From: a virus
Strand: one strand, 5' to 3'
Length of the DNA stretch: 47,017 nt
Virus record (IMG/VR): IMGVR_UViG_3300028920_000104
Coordinates: 1 to 47,017 of that record
A program made the position numbers and the translations under genes. Below the pieces are notes generated by a model that saw only the letters and a program-made list of their open reading frames with translations, was not told the origin of the DNA and ran no database searches. This document shows, piece after piece, positions 23,038-30,783 of this stretch (position 1 is the first letter of the stretch; each line of letters starts with the position of its first letter).

Positions 23038-23263
23038 CGATATTCAAAAAGCGCTAGAGAAACACAATGCAGGTAAGGCGCGTATCAAGTATCATATCGT
23101 GGATACCGCCGCCAGTGGGCGTTGGATTATGTGTTACTTCAATGAGCCGTTAGCCGCGTCAATTGAACAGCAGATGGCTAAGATGAACCTACCATTGCGG
23201 CGGTACGGCTTCGATATGGAGCGCGGTATGTGGTATATGGTATTTGATAGTCGAGGCGATTAG
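23024..23263 (+). CDS. Hypothetical protein (79 aa)
   Basis: Starts MPMINDIQKALEKHN (ATG 23030 is an alternative). Mixed alpha/beta with C-terminal RYGFDMERGMWYMVF. Overlaps the previous gene. The 109 bases that follow, to 23372, hold nothing I can identify. Confidence 0.55.
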   Translation: MPMINDIQKALEKHNAGKARIKYHIVDTAASGRWIMCYFNEPLAASIEQQMAKMNLPLRRYGFDMERGMWYMVFDSRGD

Positions 23264-23372
23264 AGCCACGAAAAACGCGTCACACGTCACATTGTAGCCA
23301 ACGACGTGCAAAATGGCGCTATGGGCGTCTGGTGGCGGTGCAATCGGTATTGTGTAGAGAATGGAGGAACAA

Positions 23373-23663
23373 ATGTGTAGGCATGTAGTATGGAACGGCG
23401 TTGGTTATTACTCAGTACGTGAAGCAGCGCAGGCCAACGGTATAAAAACGTCAGCGATGTGTAACCGTCTTGCAAAAGGCTACACCTGCGATAACGACAT
23501 GCCAGGGACAGGTTCAGTGCAACGTCGTAAGAAGCCTGTTACGTGGAACGGCGTAACGTATCCGTGCATAGCCGACGCAGCAGAAGCATGTTACATCACG
23601 GTCAATGCGATGTACCGACGCCTGCGTAAAGGGTATACGTGTGATGATGATTTAGCGTACTAG
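23373..23663 (+). CDS. Tandemly duplicated HTH-like protein (96 aa)
   Basis: Two copies of one unit of about 45 residues. Copy 1: VVWNGVGYYSVREAAQANGI ... RLAKGYTCDNDM; copy 2: VTWNGVTYPCIADAAEACYI ... RLRKGYTCDDDL. The unit resembles NUMOD1-type DNA-binding repeats: a short beta hairpin, then a helix-turn-helix. ATG 23373 follows GGAGG. Palindrome copy D lies immediately downstream, making this a candidate binder of that site (inference). Confidence 0.65.
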   Translation: MCRHVVWNGVGYYSVREAAQANGIKTSAMCNRLAKGYTCDNDMPGTGSVQRRKKPVTWNGVTYPCIADAAEACYITVNAMYRRLRKGYTCDDDLAY

Positions 23664-23690
23664 ATTTTTGGTACGTACCGAATATTCGAT
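23664..23690. promoter_or_regulatory. Dispersed palindrome, copy D
   Basis: Exact core GGTACGTACC (23670-23679), flanks ATTTTT and GAATATTCG, between the duplicated HTH gene and ATG 23714, 26 bases from the latter. No good -10 lies downstream of it. Confidence 0.65.
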
Positions 23691-23713
23691 AGCATAGAAC
23701 AGGAGAATGATAT

Positions 23714-24043
23714 ATGACAATTAACATGTGGTACGCGCTAGACATGGCCGATGTGTCGCAAGTCCTAAGCAACGATGCAACGTGGGATTTTTCGAGCATT
23801 CAGGGTTGGTGTGAGACAAGTGTTAGAGACCGCCATGAGGTACTTGACCGTGCGCTGAATGATATGGCAGTTTTGGAAGCGTTTATCAAGCATGTGGAAC
23901 GTCGCTTTGAAATGCTACCTGACCGCGTGCGGCGGGTGGTCTATGCCGCGTGGCGTGATATGGAGCACAACTCATGGGGTGATCCATGCAATTTGATTAG
24001 CTTATACGAAACGATTGACAAAGAACAGGAGACGAATGAATGA
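23714..24043 (+). CDS. Hypothetical protein (109 aa)
   Basis: Starts MTINMWYALDMADVSQ after AGGAG; all-helical, with several Trp; no family recognised. First gene after palindrome D. ATGA with the next gene. Confidence 0.6.
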   Translation: MTINMWYALDMADVSQVLSNDATWDFSSIQGWCETSVRDRHEVLDRALNDMAVLEAFIKHVERRFEMLPDRVRRVVYAAWRDMEHNSWGDPCNLISLYETIDKEQETNE

Positions 24044-24249
24044 GCGCAGTGCAGATGTACATCTATCTACGGACGCATCAAGAGGCGTTATTGTTTTGGG
24101 TGACGCCTCATAATGGGAACGGGTTTATTAACGCGTGGGACGCGTACCGCACGACCGAAGAGCCAACATCGGTGAAACTTAATCATCGGTACGGCGAGGC
24201 GTTTTTTGTAGCATCAGATATTGTCGGTATTAGTTTGGACGATGAATAG
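24040..24249 (+). CDS. Hypothetical protein (69 aa)
   Basis: Starts MSAVQMYIYLRTHQEALLFW; short mixed alpha/beta protein, no family. Coupled to the preceding gene by ATGA. Confidence 0.55.
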   Translation: MSAVQMYIYLRTHQEALLFWVTPHNGNGFINAWDAYRTTEEPTSVKLNHRYGEAFFVASDIVGISLDDE

Positions 24250-24258
24250 GAGAATACT

Positions 24259-25149
24259 ATGAACGCAGTAGAACGAGAACAGGAAGCATATCAGGCGTAT
24301 GCGGAGACATACGCGCTACAGCATCCACCGCCCGACAAGCCCGACGCGGCAAAGGATAAACGCCTGGTCACATCGGCGCTTGTTGTGATGATGGTTGCCA
24401 GCATGATTGTATCAGCATCGCGTACCATCGTGGAGTTTGGCGGCGGCGCGGTCGGTGTGGCAGCGTTTACCATGCTGGAAGTCGGCGTGGTGCTCATGAC
24501 GTATGTTCGCACAGAGCTATCGCTGACATCAAAGGACATCGCAGTTTCACCACTCAAGCGTATTCATAAACTGCTAGGTTTCGGCGTCGGGTTGGCGCTT
24601 ATCGTGCTACTCGGTGGCAACCTTGACGCGGTGCTGACCGGGCATGGTTCCGAGGCGGCGTGGTTTGGAACCGCTGTTACAATCTTAATCGCCGTGAGCG
24701 CCCCGCTTCTAGCGTTTATCAGTGGCGACGTGTTAGCGCTGATGACTGCGCAACGTGTCCACGCGCAACGGCGGCTAGATGCGGAGTATAACGCGGCTAT
24801 GTCAGAATGGCGAGACGGTCTAAACGATAGCTGGAAGCGGAGCAAGGGCGCGTTTGTTCGGAAGTATGGGCAGGGTGTCTCTAGGGTGTCTCACGCGTCT
24901 AATGCACTAGACATGTCTAATAGACGTGTAGACGAGACAATAGACAACAGTAGACAACGTGTAGACACATCGCGTACAGTAGACGCAAGTTCGGTCATTG
25001 AAGAGTATTATGATGCTAATCCCGACAAGTTAGGTGCACCCGTTCGCCGAGTAGCAGAATTGATCTATGATGAAATGGGTGTTACAGTTGGAGCATCCAC
25101 CGTTGGGAAAGTGGCGAAACGCCTGAGAGAAAGCGCACAAGATGAGTAA
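24259..25149 (+). CDS. Membrane protein with C-terminal DNA-binding-like domain (296 aa)
   Basis: Four hydrophobic segments at about 38-58, 62-84, 105-124 and 136-163, then a charged cytoplasmic region. The last 60 residues (SSVIEEYYDANPDKLGAPV and onward to KVAKRLRE) look like a helix-turn-helix, following an RVD/Ser-rich linker (about 205-236). The linker DNA holds an unusual cluster of TAGAC words. Architecture suggests a membrane-bound regulator or anchor, similar to SpdB/KilA-type or conjugation membrane proteins, but no family is confirmed. AGGAG precedes the ATG. Confidence 0.6.
   Translation: MNAVEREQEAYQAYAETYALQHPPPDKPDAAKDKRLVTSALVVMMVASMIVSASRTIVEFGGGAVGVAAFTMLEVGVVLMTYVRTELSLTSKDIAVSPLKRIHKLLGFGVGLALIVLLGGNLDAVLTGHGSEAAWFGTAVTILIAVSAPLLAFISGDVLALMTAQRVHAQRRLDAEYNAAMSEWRDGLNDSWKRSKGAFVRKYGQGVSRVSHASNALDMSNRRVDETIDNSRQRVDTSRTVDASSVIEEYYDANPDKLGAPVRRVAELIYDEMGVTVGASTVGKVAKRLRESAQDE
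24877..24984. repeat. Iteron-like cluster of TAGAC/GTCTA words
   Basis: TAGAC begins at 24908, 24921, 24929, 24941, 24951, 24962 and 24980; the inverse GTCT(A/C) begins at 24877, 24888, 24897 and 24915. Several spacings are near one helical turn (10-13 bases). The cluster lies inside a coding region (RVD-rich linker). It could be a protein-binding array or origin, or merely reflect a repetitive linker. Confidence 0.4.
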
Positions 25150-25396
25150 GCATTACTACGACCCTGTTGAGTTGTCAGCGTCTATGAGAACGGCTGTTAA
25201 TCAATTGAAACAACGCGCTCGTAAACATGGTGTAGACCTTGACGACCAACAGGCCGTAACCCTGGCATTGTGGTACTTTCGTTTTGTCGAGACAGGGCGC
25301 GATGATACCGACGCATTTGACCGAGCGTCAATCATCGCACAGTTAGACCCTGCCGATTTAGATGACATCGAGAATGACATAAAAAGCAATCTGTAG
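25142..25396 (+). CDS. Hypothetical protein (84 aa)
   Basis: Starts MSKHYYDPVELSASM; the middle QLKQRARKHGVDLDDQQAVTLAL-type segment (residues 19-43) suggests a ribbon-helix-helix-like or helical regulator. Acidic C terminus (DLDDIENDIKSN). Overlaps the membrane protein gene by eight bases. Confidence 0.55.
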   Translation: MSKHYYDPVELSASMRTAVNQLKQRARKHGVDLDDQQAVTLALWYFRFVETGRDDTDAFDRASIIAQLDPADLDDIENDIKSNL

Positions 25397-25431
25397 TACA
25401 ATAGACGTAACGATACGATAGGAGAATGATT

Positions 25432-25704
25432 ATGAAAACTATGGAAATTGACAGCGTACTAGAAGGTTATAACGTCAGCAAGTCGTATAAGCGCAGCATT
25501 GATTTGCGCGAGGTGCTAAAGACATACATCTTTGCATCAATCGCAATCCTGATTATGGGCCTGATAGAGCACAATAGGCTTGGAGAGTATGTCGCAACGT
25601 TCCAGATTGCATACGCTAGTATGGCGTTAATGATTGGCTTTAACTCAGAGCGTATCCTCAACGTCACAGCGACACGCAAAGGCGAAAGCGAGGACGCATC
25701 ATGA
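25432..25704 (+). CDS. Small two-span membrane protein (90 aa)
   Basis: Two hydrophobic segments, TYIFASIAILIMGLI (about 31-47) and ATFQIAYASMALMIGF (about 57-73), with polar ends. ATG 25432 is best spaced from GGAG; ATG 25426 is possible. A GTACAATAGACGTAACGATA string just upstream (25396-25415) is shared with the leader at 11691-11710. Function unknown. Confidence 0.6.
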   Translation: MKTMEIDSVLEGYNVSKSYKRSIDLREVLKTYIFASIAILIMGLIEHNRLGEYVATFQIAYASMALMIGFNSERILNVTATRKGESEDAS

Positions 25705-25943
25705 CGTATTCAATATGGTGTAACAGTGAGCCGAAAAACTACGATGAAATTTTAGTCTTTGCATCTGGCTTTAACGATATTGCTACGGCTTCAATTAGGG
25801 CGGGTGAAATTGCCATACATCTTACTTTTAATAAGGATGCATGGGAGGCAACTATGATTACACCTACGGCCTATATCGTGGCGCATACCAATGGCACGAT
25901 TATGTATCGCATCAATGTATTAGACGACGAAAGCGCGATGTGA
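25701..25943 (+). CDS. Hypothetical protein (80 aa)
   Basis: Beta-rich small protein starting MTYSIWCNSEPKNYDE; no family. ATGA with the upstream gene and TGATG with the next. Confidence 0.55.
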   Translation: MTYSIWCNSEPKNYDEILVFASGFNDIATASIRAGEIAIHLTFNKDAWEATMITPTAYIVAHTNGTIMYRINVLDDESAM

Positions 25944-26245
25944 TGTGCTACTGGCAACGCTTAGAGGGCAAGTTCGTTCTAGCGCGTGCTCTGTTCGTGC
26001 AAAAAGCATATGACAGCGAATGCGCACTATTGCACCACGTCGAGATTTACAACAACGTCACCGGACTATGGGACGCCGCACGAGACCACGTATGGACGCC
26101 GCCGCGTTCTATGTGGCGATACCTCAAGCCGAACACCGAGATTGTATTTGAAGCGCGGGTGAATTGTTACATCACCGAAGCCGAGCCGGACAATCGGCGG
26201 CTAAACTTTCGTAGTATTGAGTTGTTAGAGAGCGAGGCATCATGA
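25943..26245 (+). CDS. Hypothetical protein (100 aa)
   Basis: Starts MCYWQRLEGKFVLARALF at ATG 25943, overlapping the upstream TGA by one base; a longer in-frame start at 25841 is rejected. Alternating beta segments; no family recognised. Confidence 0.55.
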   Translation: MCYWQRLEGKFVLARALFVQKAYDSECALLHHVEIYNNVTGLWDAARDHVWTPPRSMWRYLKPNTEIVFEARVNCYITEAEPDNRRLNFRSIELLESEAS

Positions 26246-26487
26246 GCGACATTAACCCTGGCGACATTATCGAAGTAAAGGAAACAGAACAACCGTTTGA
26301 GTTTGAGGCGTTTGGAAAGCCTACGACACGCCATTACCTAGCCGTTGTGTATGCAACGGACAACCCCGGCACAGCGGTATCATGCAAGGCATTGACCGGG
26401 CCAGCCGCAGACTACTTGATACCGCTTAGCGTATCGAAGTCTGACATTGTAGCAATCAACGGTGTATACGTAGACAAGGACGCATAG
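26242..26487 (+). CDS. Small beta-barrel-like protein (81 aa)
   Basis: Starts MSDINPGDIIEVKETEQPF; the pattern of short strands (GDIIEV, RHYLAVVYA, AVSCKAL) suggests a PemK/SH3-like or KOW-like barrel. No family confirmed. Coupled by ATGA. Confidence 0.5.
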   Translation: MSDINPGDIIEVKETEQPFEFEAFGKPTTRHYLAVVYATDNPGTAVSCKALTGPAADYLIPLSVSKSDIVAINGVYVDKDA

Positions 26488-26489
26488 AC

Positions 26490-27614
26490 ATGGCATCAGA
26501 CATTCAGCTCTACGTACTGAGGCATTCAAAATTCGCATACATGCCCATGCAGCGGGCGTGTGAGGCTATCGCAAAGCTATATGATTTCAACCCTGACAGC
26601 GTTAGAGGACGGATTAACCGCGTGGACAAAATCAAAGCTAACATCGCACTACTTCGCAAGACCATGCACGATAAGACAGATGATATATCGCCATCGGTCG
26701 CACGCCAGCAAGTCATTGTGGAACAAAGCAAAAAGCGCTTTGAGGAGTGGAAACAATCACGACATGGCAAGCAGACGTTCGGAATGTTTGTCAGTGACGC
26801 TCACATACCCTATGCACGGATGGACGCCGTAGAGCTTATGTTACGGATTGGCGAGGATGTTAAGCCTCATGCGGTCAGCGCGTTTAATGACGCACTCGAC
26901 AACAACGGATACAAACATCCCGATAAGCGCAGCGCACGGGCGTTACTATGGTCATCAGATGATGAGTATAACAAGCGTGCTGAGACGGCGTGGAACGCAT
27001 CGCTACATAGCGTGCTACACGATGACGGCGTGTTAGTAGACGTGCGCGGCAACCATGATAATTATTGGTATGGTAACCAACGCGAAAACGTACCGCAGGC
27101 CGCCGAAAGCAACATCGCAAAACATATGGAGAGCCTATACAAGCAGGGCGTCTTGCAGTTTTCACGCGGTCATGACACTGATGAGCCGCCCGTATGGATG
27201 GCTCCGCGCCTTGTGTGGTGGCATGGCCAGTTCGCCGCACGATCCGCAACGGCAAACGCGGCCAATAGCATTGCACAGTTTATGGAAAACGGCATTGCAT
27301 CAAACGTGGTTGTCGGGCATACGCACCGCCCCGCAACGATACCCGGCGCACTGGTCAAACAACCCGGCGTCACGTTCTACAATAACGGATGCTTATGCAG
27401 GCTGGATAGCTTGCCGTTTATGAAGCGCAAGCCGTTTGCGTGGCAGTTAGCCGTTACCGTCTGTGAGTGGCAGACATACGGAAGTATCGCTGATGACTAC
27501 GTAAAATGTACGGTGGTGACATTCGATAAACGCGGCAACCATTTGACAGCGCGTCATGCTGGCAAGGAATACCGCGTCAAGTACGACGATAAAGTTGTAG
27601 ACGATTACAAGTAG
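26490..27614 (+). CDS. Metallophosphoesterase with N-terminal HTH-like region
   Basis: 374 residues. A helical, HTH-like N-terminal region (about 1-75) precedes a calcineurin-like phosphoesterase domain: D103-x-H105 (VSDAHIPY), ND134-A-L-D137 in place of the usual GDxxD, GNHD (187-190), H245 (WWHGQ) and GHTH (276-279). The metal ligands are therefore complete apart from a Gly-to-Asn change. Phage members act on nucleic acid ends, cyclic nucleotides or phosphoproteins; the substrate here is unknown. Terminator at 27648-27672 closes the run. Confidence 0.85.
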   Translation: MASDIQLYVLRHSKFAYMPMQRACEAIAKLYDFNPDSVRGRINRVDKIKANIALLRKTMHDKTDDISPSVARQQVIVEQSKKRFEEWKQSRHGKQTFGMFVSDAHIPYARMDAVELMLRIGEDVKPHAVSAFNDALDNNGYKHPDKRSARALLWSSDDEYNKRAETAWNASLHSVLHDDGVLVDVRGNHDNYWYGNQRENVPQAAESNIAKHMESLYKQGVLQFSRGHDTDEPPVWMAPRLVWWHGQFAARSATANAANSIAQFMENGIASNVVVGHTHRPATIPGALVKQPGVTFYNNGCLCRLDSLPFMKRKPFAWQLAVTVCEWQTYGSIADDYVKCTVVTFDKRGNHLTARHAGKEYRVKYDDKVVDDYK

Positions 27615-27647
27615 AACGCCCATCATAGCACAGTTTCGCGCAGAAGT

Positions 27648-27672
27648 AAGGGGCGTCTAACGACGCCCTTTT
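27648..27672. terminator. Bidirectional terminator between convergent genes
   Basis: GGGCGTC-TAAC-GACGCCC, a 7-bp perfect stem with tetraloop, extended by A/T pairs and followed by TTTT on the plus strand (AAGG on the other side gives CCTTACTT on the minus). It overlaps the HNH stop codon. Confidence 0.8.
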
Positions 27673-28199
27673 AGATAGGTGTTGACTTTTAGCAGGATGG
27701 AAGCGCCGCGTTCAATTCCCTGCGTTGTGAGCAACCACATTCCCGGCAGTGTAGTGTGTTTAGACTGGTTGCAATCAAAGCACAATGGAACGCAATTATG
27801 TGCAACCGTGCCAGGGCATGTTGTCTCATTATACGGTATCCAGTGATCCATCTCTAGTTTCTCACTACTCCCACACACAGCGCATTTATGCTCAAAATGT
27901 TCTAGTGTCTCATTGTATTCGTCAACGGTCAGCGTTGCAGGATACCCCTTTTTACGCGCCCATGTACGATGCCAGCTTATCCGATGACCTTCGCGGTGTT
28001 TTGACGCCCACCTTGATGACCTAGCCAACATATCCCACTTCTTTTGCGGTTCAAGATTCTCATAATAAATCTTTCTCCGCTTTGACCTACAGACTTTACA
28101 TAAATGATGAAGACCGTTTTTATTTCGCTTATTTCGGTGGAAGTTGTCCGGGGTAAATTCAAGTTCGCGCTTGCAACCGGGGCAAATCTTCGTGGTCAT
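27657..28199 (-). CDS. HNH homing-type endonuclease
   Basis: 180 residues from ATG 28199 (GGGAAG in front). N-terminal zinc ribbon CPGC ... CKVC (residues about 5-35), then HNH domain: CAVCGSSEKLEMDHWIP, NCVPLCFDCNQSK. Free-standing HNH genes are mobile in phage genomes. This one is on the minus strand inside the plus-strand region, has its own promoter (28233-28261), and shares a terminator with the metallophosphoesterase, so it looks like a later insertion. Confidence 0.88.
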   Translation of the reverse strand: MTTKICPGCKRELEFTPDNFHRNKRNKNGLHHLCKVCRSKRRKIYYENLEPQKKWDMLARSSRWASKHREGHRISWHRTWARKKGYPATLTVDEYNETLEHFEHKCAVCGSSEKLEMDHWIPYNETTCPGTVAHNCVPLCFDCNQSKHTTLPGMWLLTTQGIERGASILLKVNTYLKGRR

Positions 28200-28232
28200 G
28201 GTTCTTCCCTTTTTGGTTTTTCCGACACCTCG

Positions 28233-28261
28233 ATTATATACGAAAAGAGGCGATTTTTCAA
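28233..28261 (-). promoter_or_regulatory. Promoter of the HNH gene
   Basis: TTGAAA (28261-28256), 17-base spacer, TATAAT (28238-28233) on the minus strand: the closest match to the sigma70 consensus in the window. It fixes the start at 28199 and excludes the longer frame from 28310. Confidence 0.8.
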
Positions 28262-28369
28262 CCGCCCCTTCGGTGTCAGATGTGCGAAGGGTAACGCACA
28301 CGCCTATCATACACTATGATTGAATACATTGCAACATTAGATGAGTATGAGCAAAATTGATGGCCATAC

Positions 28370-28422
28370 CCCTAGAAACTGGTGTGTTATCGCGCCGGGA
28401 TTGTGCTATACTAAGTACATAG
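28370..28422 (+). promoter_or_regulatory. Rightward promoter module, copy 2
   Basis: Extended -10 TGC-TATACT (28404-28412). The block CCCCTAGAAA ... CGGGATTGTGCTATACTA ... TACATAGT is a second copy of the module at 10840-10896. It drives the gene run starting at 28448. Confidence 0.65.
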
Positions 28423-28447
28423 TCAGATACGAAACGGAGCACACGAG

Positions 28448-28678
28448 ATGAATAACATGTACGCAATTGAGGTTTTTGAAGCTAGCGAAGCAATGGTTGA
28501 AACAGTTTGGGATTACGTCAATAGTGTAATCTGCGAGTGTGAAGTTAACGGTACAATTATCTATGTTGATCCTAGCGACGTAGGTAAGGCTGTTGAGGCC
28601 ATCAATGAACTAGGTTTCACCACCGACGAAGACGAACTCGAAGACGATGATTACAAAGATGAGTACGTCGAAGACTAA
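28448..28678 (+). CDS. Acidic small protein (76 aa)
   Basis: Strongly acidic, ending DEDELEDDDYKDEYVED; the first 60 residues resemble a small alpha/beta (ferredoxin-like) fold: MYAIEVFEASEAMVETVWDY, GTIIYVDPSDVGKAVEAI. It may mimic DNA or bind a host protein; unproven. Leader CGGAGCACACGAG precedes ATG. Confidence 0.6.
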   Translation: MNNMYAIEVFEASEAMVETVWDYVNSVICECEVNGTIIYVDPSDVGKAVEAINELGFTTDEDELEDDDYKDEYVED

Positions 28679-28731
28679 TACCAGCACGGGCGCCTAGTCC
28701 GCCCATCTTAACACTTCTCACGACGATTGTA

Positions 28732-28740
28732 TGCTAGACT
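28732..28740 (+). promoter_or_regulatory. Extended -10 promoter before 28767
   Basis: TGC-TAGACT, in the phage's usual TTGTNTGC context; no clear -35. Confidence 0.45.
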
Positions 28741-28766
28741 AGAAGAAACAAACGAGGATACACGAG

Positions 28767-28979
28767 ATGAAAACACAGAAAAGTTTTACCTTAGCAATCA
28801 AAGACCATCTACGATTGGCATTGTATCAGACAGAGAATGGGTGGGATTGGTACATTTACAGTGATAACCGCCATCCCTCACTGCTAAAGTTTTTGGACTA
28901 CAGCACAGGGTACAGCCGCAGCGCCTATGCTGCGATCAGAAACGCATTTGCAACCAGTCATCTAATTGCACATAGCTAA
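28767..28979 (+). CDS. Hypothetical protein (70 aa)
   Basis: Starts MKTQKSFTLAIKDHLRLA after GAGGATACACGAG, the recurrent leader. Basic, with several Trp and Tyr; no family recognised. Confidence 0.55.
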   Translation: MKTQKSFTLAIKDHLRLALYQTENGWDWYIYSDNRHPSLLKFLDYSTGYSRSAYAAIRNAFATSHLIAHS

Positions 28980-29001
28980 CATACACAAACGAGGACACAC
29001 G

Positions 29002-29247
29002 ATGAGCGACACGACACATACACCCACACATCTACACACATGCAGCGCTTGCGGCGAACAGCCGGACGAATGGCAGCACAATGGGTTCCAAGAGTACCCG
29101 GCGAAATACAAAGACCTGCCGAGCATGAAGCGCAACTTAGACAACGGAAACTATGTGTGGGTGAGTGACGATACGTTCGGTGTGGACTTGTATACGTGCT
29201 CCAATTGTGGCAGCACGACACCGGACACAGTACAGGAGACGAAATAA
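29002..29247 (+). CDS. Zinc-ribbon protein (81 aa)
   Basis: Two CxxC pairs, CSAC near residue 13 and CSNC near residue 68, consistent with a small zinc ribbon; the His-rich start (THTPTHLHTCSAC) may also bind metal. Leader GAGGACACACG. No family assigned. Confidence 0.6.
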   Translation: MSDTTHTPTHLHTCSACGEQPDEWQHNGFQEYPAKYKDLPSMKRNLDNGNYVWVSDDTFGVDLYTCSNCGSTTPDTVQETK

Positions 29248-29486
29248 TGTACCGAGTAACTAGCAACTTCCACGACATCGACACAGGCAAGGTCACCGCA
29301 ACGCACACGCTACGCAGCGACGCGGTAGACGCAGACCACGCGCAACTCATTGCGCACACAGACGCGACACAGTACGTTAACGCGCTACCGAAGACATCCG
29401 AGACGCGTATCCGCAAGCATGTGAGCGGTATCGTGGTCAGCGTGGACGGTAAGCCGTCGATTAGCTACCGCTGGCAGGAGGTGTAG
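29247..29486 (+). CDS. Hypothetical protein (79 aa)
   Basis: Starts MYRVTSNFHDIDTGKVTAT; begins by TAATG overlap with the zinc-ribbon gene. Beta-rich; no family. Confidence 0.55.
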   Translation: MYRVTSNFHDIDTGKVTATHTLRSDAVDADHAQLIAHTDATQYVNALPKTSETRIRKHVSGIVVSVDGKPSISYRWQEV

Positions 29487-29488
29487 AG

Positions 29489-30232
29489 ATGACACGCACA
29501 TATAACGCTTTTTCACACATCAAGTCGCCACGCACGCAGACACGTATTAACCACGTCGGCAGCGTGTATATGGACAAGGGCACGGGCGAGACGTACTTGC
29601 TCGTTGATAGCCGTATCCGCAATGACTGGCGTGAGTACACCGCATACGCTGTGTTGAGCGATGAACCGCCCGTCAAGCTATCCGTGACGAATAACGGCGT
29701 GTTTGACAATCCGCTGCAAGAGGAGATTGACACAAACCGCGATGACATCTACGAAGAATATAACAACGTTTTTTGTGACGGTGTTCGCGAGTGGTTGGTG
29801 GGGCCATTCATCAATGGATACCTTGACACTATCCGCAATCTGTTGGACGCCTACACCTACACCGTTGCTATTCTATCGTCGATTATCGAGGATGCGACCG
29901 AGGCGACAGACGATGAGCTATTCGCAATGCACGACGCGCTACACCTCCTCACTACCGACACCGACGCAAAACAGGTGCTTATCAGTAGTGAAGTTGTCCA
30001 GCTTGCATTGTACGCAAAGCGCAAGGTTACGCAGGAAATCAACTCACGCATGGAGAACATCGAAGTGGAGCTAGACGACGAAATCCCTTTTGACGGCAGG
30101 TCGCGAATTGTTGCGAGGCGCAACATTGGCGCACCGTTACAGGCGGCGTCTCAAGACTGGCGACAGACGCATGACACGTTCGCGGATTTCTTGCAGGATG
30201 AGTTTGCAGATAGACCGGAAGTGAATAGATAA
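29489..30232 (+). CDS. Hypothetical protein (247 aa)
   Basis: An N-terminal beta segment (about 1-75, SPRTQTRINHVGSVYMD, GETYLLVDSRIRNDW) followed by long helices (about 85-200). Acidic. No family recognised. GGAGGTG lies seven bases before ATG; TAATG with the next gene. Confidence 0.6.
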   Translation: MTRTYNAFSHIKSPRTQTRINHVGSVYMDKGTGETYLLVDSRIRNDWREYTAYAVLSDEPPVKLSVTNNGVFDNPLQEEIDTNRDDIYEEYNNVFCDGVREWLVGPFINGYLDTIRNLLDAYTYTVAILSSIIEDATEATDDELFAMHDALHLLTTDTDAKQVLISSEVVQLALYAKRKVTQEINSRMENIEVELDDEIPFDGRSRIVARRNIGAPLQAASQDWRQTHDTFADFLQDEFADRPEVNR

Positions 30233-30465
30233 TGCGCCATATATCCGAGACGACAGGATGCACCGTCTTTACCAACTTCAACGCAGACAAGACCGTGACC
30301 ATCAACATCTACGGTCTGTCTCCGCTGTACGTCGAGACGGAAGTAAGCGAACAGATGGAGCGCTACGGCGCAAAGCATTTTTTCTGTGACCCGTATGAAG
30401 TCACGAGGCAGAAGCGTGGCAATTGGGGCACGACGTTACAATTTTGGCAAGAGGAAGGGAGATAA
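30232..30465 (+). CDS. Hypothetical protein (77 aa)
   Basis: Starts MRHISETTGCTVFTNFNADK; TAATG overlap with the upstream gene. No family recognised. Confidence 0.55.
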   Translation: MRHISETTGCTVFTNFNADKTVTINIYGLSPLYVETEVSEQMERYGAKHFFCDPYEVTRQKRGNWGTTLQFWQEEGR

Positions 30466-30466
30466 C

Positions 30467-30781
30467 ATGATGGGACTTGATTTAGATATTGAAAACATGA
30501 CTACTGAGGAAGTAGTGGCAGCGGTTCAAGAGTTTAATGATAAACGTCTAGCCGCACCGAGCGCGGTATTAAAACAGCTTTGCGACATGTACGGTTACGG
30601 ATGGGTAATGCAGGAAGCGTCAAACCTCTGGCTAGAAATTAACCCGGTAGGTGCGTTACTTGTTGGAACTTGCAAAGGTTTGACAGAGCCATGCGGGTGC
30701 GATGAACCACATAAATGTGATTGGTGTTGTGGTTCCGGATGGTTAACAAAACACGTAAAATTAATCAAGGATAAGAGCTAG
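30467..30781 (+). CDS. Cys-rich small protein (104 aa)
   Basis: A helical N terminus (MTTEEVVAAVQEFNDKR) and a C-terminal Cys cluster CGCDEPHKCDWCCGSGW, which resembles a half zinc finger of the DnaJ central type. ATG 30467 follows AAGGGAG. Function unknown. Confidence 0.6.
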   Translation: MMGLDLDIENMTTEEVVAAVQEFNDKRLAAPSAVLKQLCDMYGYGWVMQEASNLWLEINPVGALLVGTCKGLTEPCGCDEPHKCDWCCGSGWLTKHVKLIKDKS

Positions 30782-30783
30782 TC

